DNA of 8,329 bases from CAZILN01 sp964540005 (GTDB lineage Bacteria; Bacteroidota; Bacteroidia; Bacteroidales; SM23-62), in NCBI GenBank assembly GCA_964540005.1, contig CAZILN010000193.1, positions 1 through 8,329 of the forward strand. Direction: 5' to 3'. The translations under genes were made by a program, and so were the position numbers. Below the pieces are notes generated by a model. That model saw nothing but the letters and a program-made list of their open reading frames with translations, was not told the DNA's origin and searched no databases. Positions 1 through 6,952 of this stretch are shown piece by piece (within the stretch, counting starts at the first letter, position 1; every line of letters begins with the position of its first letter).

Positions 1-875
1 ATTTTCCTGTTCAGCTTGATACCCTTAAGAGCCAGGATATTTTCTACCTGAATCCAATACACGCTGATCATGACTTCATTGAAACCATGCAGCTTTACCT
101 GGTTGAAGGAAGTAATTTCAGTAATGATCCGAATTGCAGGAATTCAATTATACTGAATGAGGCAGCTGTTAAGAGGCTGGGACTTGTCGAACCTTTGGGA
201 CGGGTGATAAGGGGCATTAATACCTACGGTATGGAGTGGGAGTATACAGTTGTAGGTGTGGTAAAGGACTATCATTATGAATCATTGCATGCAGAAATTG
301 AACCACTGGCCATGGCTTTTCTCGATGAAAAGGCACATGTACAGTACCTGGCGGTCAGGCTGGACGGCCATATGAGGGACGCTGCCCTGGAACATATTGA
401 GAATACCTGGCGATCATTTGCCAAAGAAGAGCCTTTTGACTATTATTATCTTGATTCGGATCTTAACCAACAGTATGATGAGGAGGAGACCACGGGTCAG
501 ATATTTTCGATATTCTCATTCCTGGCCATCCTGATTGCTGCCCTGGGACTTTTCGGGTTGGCTGCACATACAGCCGAACAAAGGACCAAAGAGATCGGCA
601 TCCGCAAGACATTGGGTGCCTCCTGCAGAAGGATCACCATGATGCTTTCTGTACAGTTTGCCCGGTGGGTACTTTGGGCAAACATACTGGCCTTTCCTGT
701 GGCCTATGCAGGAATGAAGATCTGGCTGAACAGATTTGCCTTTCATATAAATATAGAAGCCTGGTTTTTCCTTTTTGCTGCCATTATAGCTTTTATTATT
801 GCCCTGGTAACAGTAAGCTACCAGGCTGTTAAATCTGCCAGGGCAAATCCGGTTAATGCACTTCAGTATGAATAA
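1..875 (+). CDS. ABC transporter permease, MacB/FtsX type, C-terminal part (5' end outside window)
   Basis: This is the C-terminal portion of an inner-membrane permease of the MacB/FtsX superfamily. The frame is open from base 3 to the first base-pair edge of the window, so the gene continues upstream; the first ATG at 87 is internal. Counting from that ATG, residues 1-130 are the end of an extracytoplasmic MacB-like domain, with the family phrase VVGVVKDYHYESLH at about 55-68. A final FtsX domain follows with three membrane helices (about 138-160, 193-212, 225-246). The cytoplasmic coupling motif TKEIGIRKTLGA lies at 167-178, just after the first helix. The closing NPVNALQYE is the usual end of these Bacteroidota permeases. 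Family members work with a LolD/MacB-like ATPase to export or extract lipoproteins, peptides or drugs; the substrate here is unknown. It is a paralog of the next gene, 128 bp downstream. No terminator is obvious after it. Confidence 0.9.
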   Translation, partial: FPVQLDTLKSQDIFYLNPIHADHDFIETMQLYLVEGSNFSNDPNCRNSIILNEAAVKRLGLVEPLGRVIRGINTYGMEWEYTVVGVVKDYHYESLHAEIEPLAMAFLDEKAHVQYLAVRLDGHMRDAALEHIENTWRSFAKEEPFDYYYLDSDLNQQYDEEETTGQIFSIFSFLAILIAALGLFGLAAHTAEQRTKEIGIRKTLGASCRRITMMLSVQFARWVLWANILAFPVAYAGMKIWLNRFAFHINIEAWFFLFAAIIAFIIALVTVSYQAVKSARANPVNALQYE

Positions 876-1003
876 GCATCAGGTCCATACAACATTTTCT
901 GTATCATAATGTCATTGTTACAGTAACCAAATTCTAATTATATCGTCATATTATTAGTTTTACCAATCAACCCTAATCGAATATTATTTTATACTTTTTA
1001 ACC

Positions 1004-3433
1004 ATGATAAAAAATTTCTTTAATGTTTTCTTTCGCAATATTTTACGACAGAAGATATATTCTATAATTAATATATCCGGACTGGCCATCGGACTGGCAT
1101 GCTTTATTTTAATTACAATATTCATTTTGCATGAGCTCAGCTATGACAGGTTTTTTACTAAAGCTGATGATATCCAGAGATTAGTAGTTAAAATGAAGCT
1201 CGGCGAACGGAAAAATACCCAGGCATGGACAGCCGCACCTACAGGAGCCGCATGCAGTGAGGAAATTCCGGAAATCATTGAATTTGTCAGAATTGAAAAA
1301 TGGGATGACATCCTGTTCAGATATGAGGACAGGAAATTTGTTGAAGATAACCTGCTGTGGGCCGATTCATCATTTTTCAGGATTTTTGATTTTCGCCTTA
1401 TTTCAGGAGATCCTCAGACTGTATTAAAGGAACCGAACACTATTGTCCTTACCGAGAAAATGGCTGATAAGTATTTTGGTGATGAAGACCCGATGGATAA
1501 ATCAATTCAGATATTCTCCGATTCGGTTCACTATCGTGTGACCGGGGTGGTCGAAAATCCGCCTTCAAATACTCATCTGGAATTCAATTTTATCGGATCA
1601 TACCATTCCCTGGATAAATCGGATAATACTCACTGGCTGAGTCATAACCTGAGCACTTATTTTCTGCTGGAACCCGGAGCCGATCCGGCTCTGGTTGAAC
1701 CCAAACTGGATCCCATTATGCTGAAGTATGTTGGCCCGGAAATCCAGCAATTCCTTGGAATGGACCTGGATGCCTGGGAGTCCGAGGGAAATGAGTACGG
1801 TTTCTTATTTCAGCCCCTCACAGACATCCACCTGAATCTGGATATCGATCACGGAATGAAGGCATCCCGTGACAAAAAATATATATACATCTTTTCATTG
1901 ATAGCTCTATTCATACTGATCATAGCCTGCATCAATTTCATGAACCTTTCTACGGCCCGTTCTGCCAACAGGGCCAGGGAGGTAGGAATGAGAAAAGTTT
2001 TGGGTTCAACAAAGGATCTGCTGATCAGCCAGTTTATCTGGGAATCCGTCTTCCTGAGCTTTTTTGCCATGATCATAGCCCTCTTGCTTGTTGAACTGAT
2101 GATCCCTGCTTTCAGTAAGCTGGTCAATGTAGAGTTGTCAAGCAATTACATGGCCACCTGGTATTTCATACCCGGACTGGTCCTGCTCGTATTGCTGGTT
2201 GGTTTACTGGCCGGATCCTATCCTGCCTTCTTCCTGTCCTCCTTTAAACCAATAGCTGTCTTGTCGGGAGAAAAGGGGAAAGGCATGAAATCAGGCTGGC
2301 TCAGACGTATACTGGTCGTGTTACAATTCGGGATATCAATCGGGATCGTAATTTCCACACTTGTTGTATACCAGCAAACGCGGTACATGCTGGACAAAGA
2401 TCCTGGATATGACCGCAGCGGACTGCTGGTCATGGAAAGAATAGGAGCCGTTGGGTTGGATCACATACAAAGCTTTAAGCAGGAGATATCCCGTATTCCT
2501 GGTGTAATTTCATCCACCAATTCCACCATGATCATGGGTAGGACAAACAATGAGAACGGTTACCTCATTGAAGGCCAGCCGGCTGAAAACATGCACATCA
2601 TTGCCACCAACTGGGTTGATTTTGATTATGCGGAAACCCACAAGCTGGAATTGGCTGAAGGACGTTTCCTTTCTAAAGAAATTTCCTCTGACAGTATGAA
2701 CTGCATGGTAAATGAAGCGGCCATTAAGGACTTTGGACTCGAAGATCCCCTGAGTCTCAGGATCATGCAGCCAACAGAAAACGGAGAGTTTAGCTATCAC
2801 CCCATTGTCGGAGTAGTAAAAGATTTCCACTTTAAATCGATGCACACCCAGATCCGGCCATATATTTTTATTCATAAAGACGCAGGATGGGATTGGGGTG
2901 GTTACCTCACTGTCAGGATTGATCCGGCAACCACCCAGGAAACAATCAAGGAGATAAAGAATGTATGGGATGAATTTTCCAATGATCAGCCCTTCGATTA
3001 CTTCTTTCTCAACGAGGAATTAAACAGGCAATATGATGCAGAAAATCGCATTGGTAACATCTTTCTCGTATTTGCCATCCTGGCCATTTTTATTGCCAGC
3101 CTGGGCTTACTTGGATTATCTGCTTTTTCGGCCGAGCAAAGAACCAAGGAGATAGGGGTCAGGAAGGTTATGGGTGCCACGGTACCGGTTATCATCAGGC
3201 TGATGTCGAGGGAAACGGTTATACTTGTACTGGTTGCTGCTTTACTCTCTTCCTGGGTTGCCTGGATCTATATGGGTAACTGGCTGGAGTCATTCTACTA
3301 CAGGATTAAAGTTAGCCCTCTGTTGATATTCACAGCATTTATGGCTGCACTGCTGATTGCATTGATCACTGTTAGCTTCCAGGCCATAGCTGCGGCAATG
3401 AAAAACCCGGCTGACGCACTGCGGTACGAATAA
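1004..3433 (+). CDS. ABC transporter permease, double MacB-PCD/FtsX architecture, complete (809 aa)
   Basis: Complete inner-membrane permease with the duplicated layout common in Bacteroidota. An N-terminal helix (about 20-43, preceded by the typical FRNILRQKIYSIINISGLAIG) leads to a first extracytoplasmic MacB-like domain (about 45-290). A three-helix FtsX domain follows (about 293-315, 344-368, 386-408), then a fifth helix (434-456), a second extracytoplasmic domain (about 457-680) and a second FtsX domain (684-707, 736-757, 772-793). Both FtsX repeats keep the cytoplasmic motif expected to contact the ATPase: REVGMRKVLGS at 325-335 and KEIGVRKVMGA at 715-725. The ATG at 1004 is chosen because family homology begins immediately. 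Length matches the roughly 800 aa family norm. It needs a separate ATPase, which is not in this window. Substrate is unknown; lipoprotein, peptide or antimicrobial export are possibilities from the family only. Confidence 0.93.
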   Translation: MIKNFFNVFFRNILRQKIYSIINISGLAIGLACFILITIFILHELSYDRFFTKADDIQRLVVKMKLGERKNTQAWTAAPTGAACSEEIPEIIEFVRIEKWDDILFRYEDRKFVEDNLLWADSSFFRIFDFRLISGDPQTVLKEPNTIVLTEKMADKYFGDEDPMDKSIQIFSDSVHYRVTGVVENPPSNTHLEFNFIGSYHSLDKSDNTHWLSHNLSTYFLLEPGADPALVEPKLDPIMLKYVGPEIQQFLGMDLDAWESEGNEYGFLFQPLTDIHLNLDIDHGMKASRDKKYIYIFSLIALFILIIACINFMNLSTARSANRAREVGMRKVLGSTKDLLISQFIWESVFLSFFAMIIALLLVELMIPAFSKLVNVELSSNYMATWYFIPGLVLLVLLVGLLAGSYPAFFLSSFKPIAVLSGEKGKGMKSGWLRRILVVLQFGISIGIVISTLVVYQQTRYMLDKDPGYDRSGLLVMERIGAVGLDHIQSFKQEISRIPGVISSTNSTMIMGRTNNENGYLIEGQPAENMHIIATNWVDFDYAETHKLELAEGRFLSKEISSDSMNCMVNEAAIKDFGLEDPLSLRIMQPTENGEFSYHPIVGVVKDFHFKSMHTQIRPYIFIHKDAGWDWGGYLTVRIDPATTQETIKEIKNVWDEFSNDQPFDYFFLNEELNRQYDAENRIGNIFLVFAILAIFIASLGLLGLSAFSAEQRTKEIGVRKVMGATVPVIIRLMSRETVILVLVAALLSSWVAWIYMGNWLESFYYRIKVSPLLIFTAFMAALLIALITVSFQAIAAAMKNPADALRYE

Positions 3434-3492
3434 TGAAACAGTGACCGGTTGGCGCTCAGGCTGTCACCCGCTAGCTTACTTTTTAACGAGGC

Positions 3493-4251
3493 TTATCCCT
3501 GGTCACTAAAGAAATTTCTTTTGTTTGCCTCTTCAAGATCTTCCGGAGTGTCAATCCCGAAGCTTTTAATGTCGGTAAACTCTACATGAATACTGTATCC
3601 GTTCTCAAGCCATCTGAGCTGTTCGAGGGATTCGGCCTGTTCGAGTGAGGATTGAGGAAGCCTGGTGATCTCCTGCAACACAGGGTATCTGTAGGCATAT
3701 ATACCGAGATGTCTTAAATACTGTAACTGCCTGCTCCCTTCCTTTTTATCGTCGGAGCGAAGGTAGGGTATAGGAGACCTGCTGAAATACAAGGCTCTGC
3801 GATCTTTATCCCGTACAACTTTAACTATATTCGGATCTAAAAGTTCATCTTTTGCCGATATGGGATTGGCAAGTGTTGCTATCTGGGTCGAATCATCAGC
3901 AAAACAACCCGATAAGAGGCGTAATTGTTCTGCCCGGATAAAAGGCTCATCGCCCTGTATGTTTACGACAATATCTGAAGCTGCACCCTCGGGGTATATT
4001 ATCCGGATCGCCTCAGCGCAGCGGTCCGTCCCACTGGGATGAAGCGGGGATGTCATAATGGATCTGCCACCGAATCCGTCAACAGCTTTCATTATGCGTT
4101 CGTCATCTGTTGCCACAAAAACTTCTTCAAAAACTTTTACGGCCTGTTCATAAACATGCTGGATCAAAGCTTTCCCCTGAAGGTCAGCAAGGGGCTTACC
4201 TGGGAACCTGACTGAAGCAAAACGGGCAGGAATAATTACAATAAACTTCAT
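3493..4251 (-). CDS. kdsB: 3-deoxy-manno-octulosonate cytidylyltransferase (CMP-Kdo synthetase)
   Basis: Cytoplasmic enzyme that joins CTP and Kdo to give CMP-Kdo and pyrophosphate, the activated sugar used to build the inner core on lipid A. The 252-residue product has the whole family signature: the nucleotide-binding PARFASVRFPGKPL at 8-21, ATDD at 47-50, HPSGTDR at 71-77, QGDEPF at 99-104, YFSRSPIPY at 155-163, HLGIYAYR at 181-188, the LEQLRWLENG stretch near 209-218 and FGIDTPEDLE at 231-240. Asp101 and Asp234 match the two metal-binding aspartates of the family. The frame extends nine codons further upstream (ATG at 4278), but I choose the ATG at 4251. Homologs begin with MKFIVIIPARF, the length then fits the roughly 250 aa family, and a candidate transcription start near 4268 would exclude the longer form. 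It is convergent with the permease gene and divergent from the sigma-54 regulator. Confidence 0.96.
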   Translation of the reverse strand: MKFIVIIPARFASVRFPGKPLADLQGKALIQHVYEQAVKVFEEVFVATDDERIMKAVDGFGGRSIMTSPLHPSGTDRCAEAIRIIYPEGAASDIVVNIQGDEPFIRAEQLRLLSGCFADDSTQIATLANPISAKDELLDPNIVKVVRDKDRRALYFSRSPIPYLRSDDKKEGSRQLQYLRHLGIYAYRYPVLQEITRLPQSSLEQAESLEQLRWLENGYSIHVEFTDIKSFGIDTPEDLEEANKRNFFSDQG

Positions 4252-4274
4252 TTGACAATGATATTGAACGACAT

Positions 4275-4305
4275 CCAAATTAGTAAAAAACTATTAAAAT
4301 TGTAA
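4275..4305 (-). promoter_or_regulatory. Candidate Bacteroidota-type promoter for kdsB
   Basis: On the minus strand TAATTTGG (4282 down to 4275) matches the Bacteroidota -7 consensus TAnnTTTG at all fixed positions but one. A weak -33-like TTAC (4305 to 4302) lies 19 nt upstream, the usual spacing, though it matches TTTG at only two of four bases. Predicted transcription start is about 4268, giving a leader of roughly 17 nt before the chosen kdsB ATG. No start-site data support it. Confidence 0.3.
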
Positions 4306-4310
4306 TTTTG
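4280..4310 (+). promoter_or_regulatory. Candidate Bacteroidota-type promoter for the sigma-54 activator operon
   Basis: TAATTTTG at 4303-4310 is a perfect match to the Bacteroidota -7 element TAnnTTTG recognised by the phylum's unusual primary sigma factor. TTAG at 4280-4283 matches the -33 element TTTG at three of four bases, with exactly 19 nt between them. Transcription would start near 4317, about 25 nt before the preferred ATG at 4342. The box interleaves with the candidate kdsB promoter on the other strand. The -33 match is imperfect and the region is AT-rich, so chance similarity is possible. Confidence 0.5.
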
Positions 4311-4341
4311 TCATACTTTTTGAGAAAATGTGTCAGTATTT

Positions 4342-5571
4342 ATGGAGATTCAACAAGTAAAACAAAGATTTGGGATAATTGGGAATGATCCTGTTCTTAA
4401 CCGGGCGCTCGATATCACCATGCAGGTAGCACCAACAGATCTGACTGTCCTGATCAGTGGTGAGAGCGGAACCGGTAAAGAATACTTTCCCAAGATTATA
4501 CATCAGTACAGTGCCCGTAAACACGGCAATTATTTTGCCGTGAACTGTGGTGCCATTCCTGAAGGTACTATTGATTCTGAGCTGTTTGGTCATGAGAAGG
4601 GTTCATTTACGGGCGCACATGAGAGCCGGAAAGGTTATTTCGAGGTGGCTGACGGCGGGACTATTTTTCTGGATGAAGTGGCCGAACTTCCTCTGTCAAC
4701 CCAGGTAAGATTACTGAGAGTCCTTGAAACAGGAGAATTTATCAGGGTGGGTTCTTCAAAGCCCCAGAAAACCAATGTGAGGGTAATAGCTGCAACCAAT
4801 GTAGATATTGTTATAAACATTCAGAACAATAAGTTCCGCGAAGACCTGTACTATCGTTTGAATACGGTTCCGGTACACATCCCTGCTCTGCGCGAGCGCA
4901 AGGCCGATATTTATCTGCTGTTCAGGAAATTTGCGAGTGATATTGCCGAACAAAACCGTATGCCTGCAATTACATTATCGGATGAGGCACGGCAAATACT
5001 TGAAAATTACAGATGGCCCGGTAATATAAGGCAGCTTAAGAATACTACAGAGCAAATATCGGTGATTGAATCAGCCAGGGAAGTAGACGCAGATACTATG
5101 CAAAGATACCTGCCAGATTATCAGCCTGTAAGGCTTCCTGCCCTGTATGGTAATAAAATTGACGAAAAGACCTTTAATAATGAACGTGAGATTTTATATA
5201 AGATACTGTTTGACATGAAAAACGATATGCAGGATCTTAAACAGCTGGTACTTGAAATCATACAAAAGGGTCCTGTCAGCACCGAGATACATGAGAATAA
5301 TGCCCAGATCATCAGAAAACTATATCAAAATGCGGATGATGATGTTCAAGGGGAAACTGCCAAACCCATACATATTAACACCAATGATGAGCCTGATATA
5401 CAAGATACCGAAGAGATCGTTGAGGAATCGCTGTCACTGGTAGATAAAGAAATTGAACTCATACAAAAGGCACTGGAGAAGCATAAAGGGAAAAGAAAAT
5501 ATGCTGCCGGGGAGCTGGGGATCTCAGAACGGACGCTTTACAGGAAAATCAAGGAGTACAATATTGAATGA
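4342..5571 (+). CDS. Sigma-54-type AAA+ transcriptional activator, no N-terminal sensor domain, Fis-type HTH
   Basis: Bacterial enhancer-binding protein expected to use ATP hydrolysis to open promoters held by sigma-54 RNA polymerase. Numbered from the ATG at 4342 (409 aa), the AAA+ domain starts almost at once: Walker A GESGTGKE 40-47, the sigma-54-contacting loop GSFTGA 87-92 (Ser for the usual Ala of GAFTGA), Walker B IFLDEV 108-113, sensor I AATN 150-153, the arginine-finger region FREDLYYRLN 165-174, and WPGNIRQLKN 225-234. A Fis-like helix-turn-helix closes the protein (about 368-409, AAGELGISERTLYRKIKEY). There is no receiver, GAF or PAS domain. The roughly 130-residue stretch between AAA+ and HTH is unusually long, with a helical part (about 278-308) and an acidic part (about 330-366). 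A GTG at 4330 is in frame; the ATG is preferred because homology begins at MEIQQVKQRFGIIG. The stop overlaps the lptE start (ATGA), implying coupled translation. Confidence 0.92.
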   Translation: MEIQQVKQRFGIIGNDPVLNRALDITMQVAPTDLTVLISGESGTGKEYFPKIIHQYSARKHGNYFAVNCGAIPEGTIDSELFGHEKGSFTGAHESRKGYFEVADGGTIFLDEVAELPLSTQVRLLRVLETGEFIRVGSSKPQKTNVRVIAATNVDIVINIQNNKFREDLYYRLNTVPVHIPALRERKADIYLLFRKFASDIAEQNRMPAITLSDEARQILENYRWPGNIRQLKNTTEQISVIESAREVDADTMQRYLPDYQPVRLPALYGNKIDEKTFNNEREILYKILFDMKNDMQDLKQLVLEIIQKGPVSTEIHENNAQIIRKLYQNADDDVQGETAKPIHINTNDEPDIQDTEEIVEESLSLVDKEIELIQKALEKHKGKRKYAAGELGISERTLYRKIKEYNIE

Positions 5572-6110
5572 GAATACCTGTTAATAAAATAAATAATATT
5601 CACTTGTCCGGATTCAGGATCATATATTTACTTATAATTCCATTGCTGGTTTTAAACTCATGCAAGGTGACATACTCGTTTTCGGGCGCCAGTATTGGTA
5701 ACCTGGAGACTGTGTCTGTTCAGTACTTTCCCAACAGGGCATCCATAGTAAAACCCGCATTGAGCCAGGATTTTACAGACCAGTTGAGGGACATATGCCA
5801 GCGGCAGACCAGTATGAAAATAGTCAATGACCTGGGACAGGCAAATTTTGAAGGAGAAATACAGACCTATTCCACCCGGCCGATTGCTATATCCGGAGCC
5901 GAACAGGCATCACTCAGCAGGTTCTCTATTTCGATCAGGGTAAAATTCACCAATTCACTGAATCCCGACATGGATTTTGATGAAACTTTCACGAATTATG
6001 AAGATTATGACAGTGCCCAATCTCTTGATGCCGTAGAAGGTGAACTGACTGAGCTGATCTTAGAGAGAATAGTAGAAGATATTTTCAACCGTGCTTTTGT
6101 AAACTGGTAA
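5568..6110 (+). CDS. lptE: LptE family outer-membrane lipoprotein, LPS assembly
   Basis: Predicted outer-membrane lipoprotein of the Bacteroidota LptE family, the partner that plugs and helps assemble the LptD beta-barrel through which lipopolysaccharide reaches the cell surface. The 180 aa product has a lipoprotein signal: basic N-terminus, hydrophobic core at about 17-29 and LVLNSC with the acylated Cys at 32 (Asn at -2 is less usual but the context fits). After it come family hallmarks: KVTYSFSGASI, TVSVQYFPNRAS near 48-59, an FEGEIQTY strand near 93-100 and the terminal DIFNRAFVNW. The ATG lies inside the stop of the sigma-54 activator gene (ATGA overlap), so the two are translationally coupled. 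A TPR-like gene begins 16 bp downstream. The assignment rests on overall pattern recognition of the Bacteroidota family; similarity to the proteobacterial LptE is low by nature. Confidence 0.88.
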   Translation: MRIPVNKINNIHLSGFRIIYLLIIPLLVLNSCKVTYSFSGASIGNLETVSVQYFPNRASIVKPALSQDFTDQLRDICQRQTSMKIVNDLGQANFEGEIQTYSTRPIAISGAEQASLSRFSISIRVKFTNSLNPDMDFDETFTNYEDYDSAQSLDAVEGELTELILERIVEDIFNRAFVNW

Positions 6111-6126
6111 CATACGCAGGATAGAG

Positions 6127-6951
6127 ATGCACAGCGAATCCATCATAGAGTACATAGAACATCCAGACATGCTGGATGGACGGACACTTCCGCAGGTGGA
6201 AAGGCTTGTGAAGACCTTCCCTTATTTCCAGACCGCGCATTTATTGTTCCTCAAAAACCAGCACAATTTAAAAAGCATTGATTTCAATGAGAACCTGAAA
6301 CATTCAGCCGCGTTCATATCAGACAGAAGCCTCCTGTATCATTTGATTAACAGGGCAGAAGCAAGACTTACTGAAGGCATTCAGGAAGAGGATTACAATT
6401 CCCGTTCAAGCACTGATGAAATTCATATGCCGGTATACCGGCTGGCTGACAGGATTGATGCCCGTGCTGAGGAGAAAATTGCACCCGGACCCCAAATAAA
6501 AGAAGAACCTGATACTCCAGGTGATGAAAAAAAAGATTCAAAAGTCCCGGTGCCAGAAGAACAGGATGAAGAATACAGGGGGAATTACAGCTTTACCGGA
6601 TGGCTGGCCTATCTTCAGGATAAGAAACAGGAAGATTCAATATACAAACCAGCCGGACAGGCTGCAACCAGCCAAGGCAACCTGATTGATGAATTCTTAA
6701 GGAATACGCCTTCAATCAAACCTGATAAAGCAAAGATGCAGGATGCTGTTGATATCTCCGAGAAAAGTGTCCAGGCTGATGATCAGTTGCTTAGTGAAAC
6801 TCTGGCCGGGATTTACCTTCAGCAGGGCTACTTTGAGAAAGCGATAAGGACCTATGAAAAAATGAGCTTGAAATTTCCGGAAAAAAGTACTTACTTTGCA
6901 ACGCGAATTGAGGAGATAAAGGCTGAAATGAATAAAACCAAAAACTCATAA
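6127..6951 (+). CDS. Uncharacterised charged protein with one C-terminal TPR-like repeat
   Basis: I do not recognise a defined function. The 274 aa product has no signal peptide or membrane helix, so it is probably cytoplasmic. Three parts are visible. A folded, helical N-terminus (about 1-85) includes LVKTFPYFQTAHLLFLKN. A disordered-looking middle (about 86-150) is rich in Glu, Lys, Asp and Pro. The C-terminal part has a SFTGWLAYLQ motif (155-164), LIDEFLRNTPSIKP (186-199) and one TPR-like helical pair (about 222-255, ETLAGIYLQQGYFEKAIRTYEKM). A single TPR usually packs against neighbouring helices or acts in protein contacts. The gene sits 16 bp after lptE and one base before secG, so it is almost certainly cotranscribed with them. 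The position hints at a link to envelope biogenesis or secretion, which is inference only. Confidence 0.85.
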   Translation: MHSESIIEYIEHPDMLDGRTLPQVERLVKTFPYFQTAHLLFLKNQHNLKSIDFNENLKHSAAFISDRSLLYHLINRAEARLTEGIQEEDYNSRSSTDEIHMPVYRLADRIDARAEEKIAPGPQIKEEPDTPGDEKKDSKVPVPEEQDEEYRGNYSFTGWLAYLQDKKQEDSIYKPAGQAATSQGNLIDEFLRNTPSIKPDKAKMQDAVDISEKSVQADDQLLSETLAGIYLQQGYFEKAIRTYEKMSLKFPEKSTYFATRIEEIKAEMNKTKNS

Positions 6952-6952
6952 T

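Noticed and set aside
87..875. Treating the first permease as a complete 262-aa gene starting at the ATG at 87
   Set aside because: The frame is open to the window edge and the upstream residues continue the MacB-like domain (FPVQLDTLKSQDIFYLNP), so this ATG is internal.
2510..2875. A 121-codon minus-strand open frame inside the second permease gene
   Set aside because: It has no recognisable motifs and lies wholly inside a well-supported gene; an antisense shadow.
3441..3484. Possible terminator between the convergent permease and kdsB genes (GTGAC/GTCAC at 3441-3445 and 3463-3467, T run at 3480-3484)
   Set aside because: The stem is only 5 bp with a long poorly paired interior and the T run is 12 bases away, so it is not a convincing intrinsic terminator.
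4252..4278. A nine-codon N-terminal extension of KdsB starting at the ATG at 4278
   Set aside because: The extra residues (MDVVQYHCQ) match nothing in the family, homologs begin at MKFIVIIPARF, and the region overlaps the candidate promoter.
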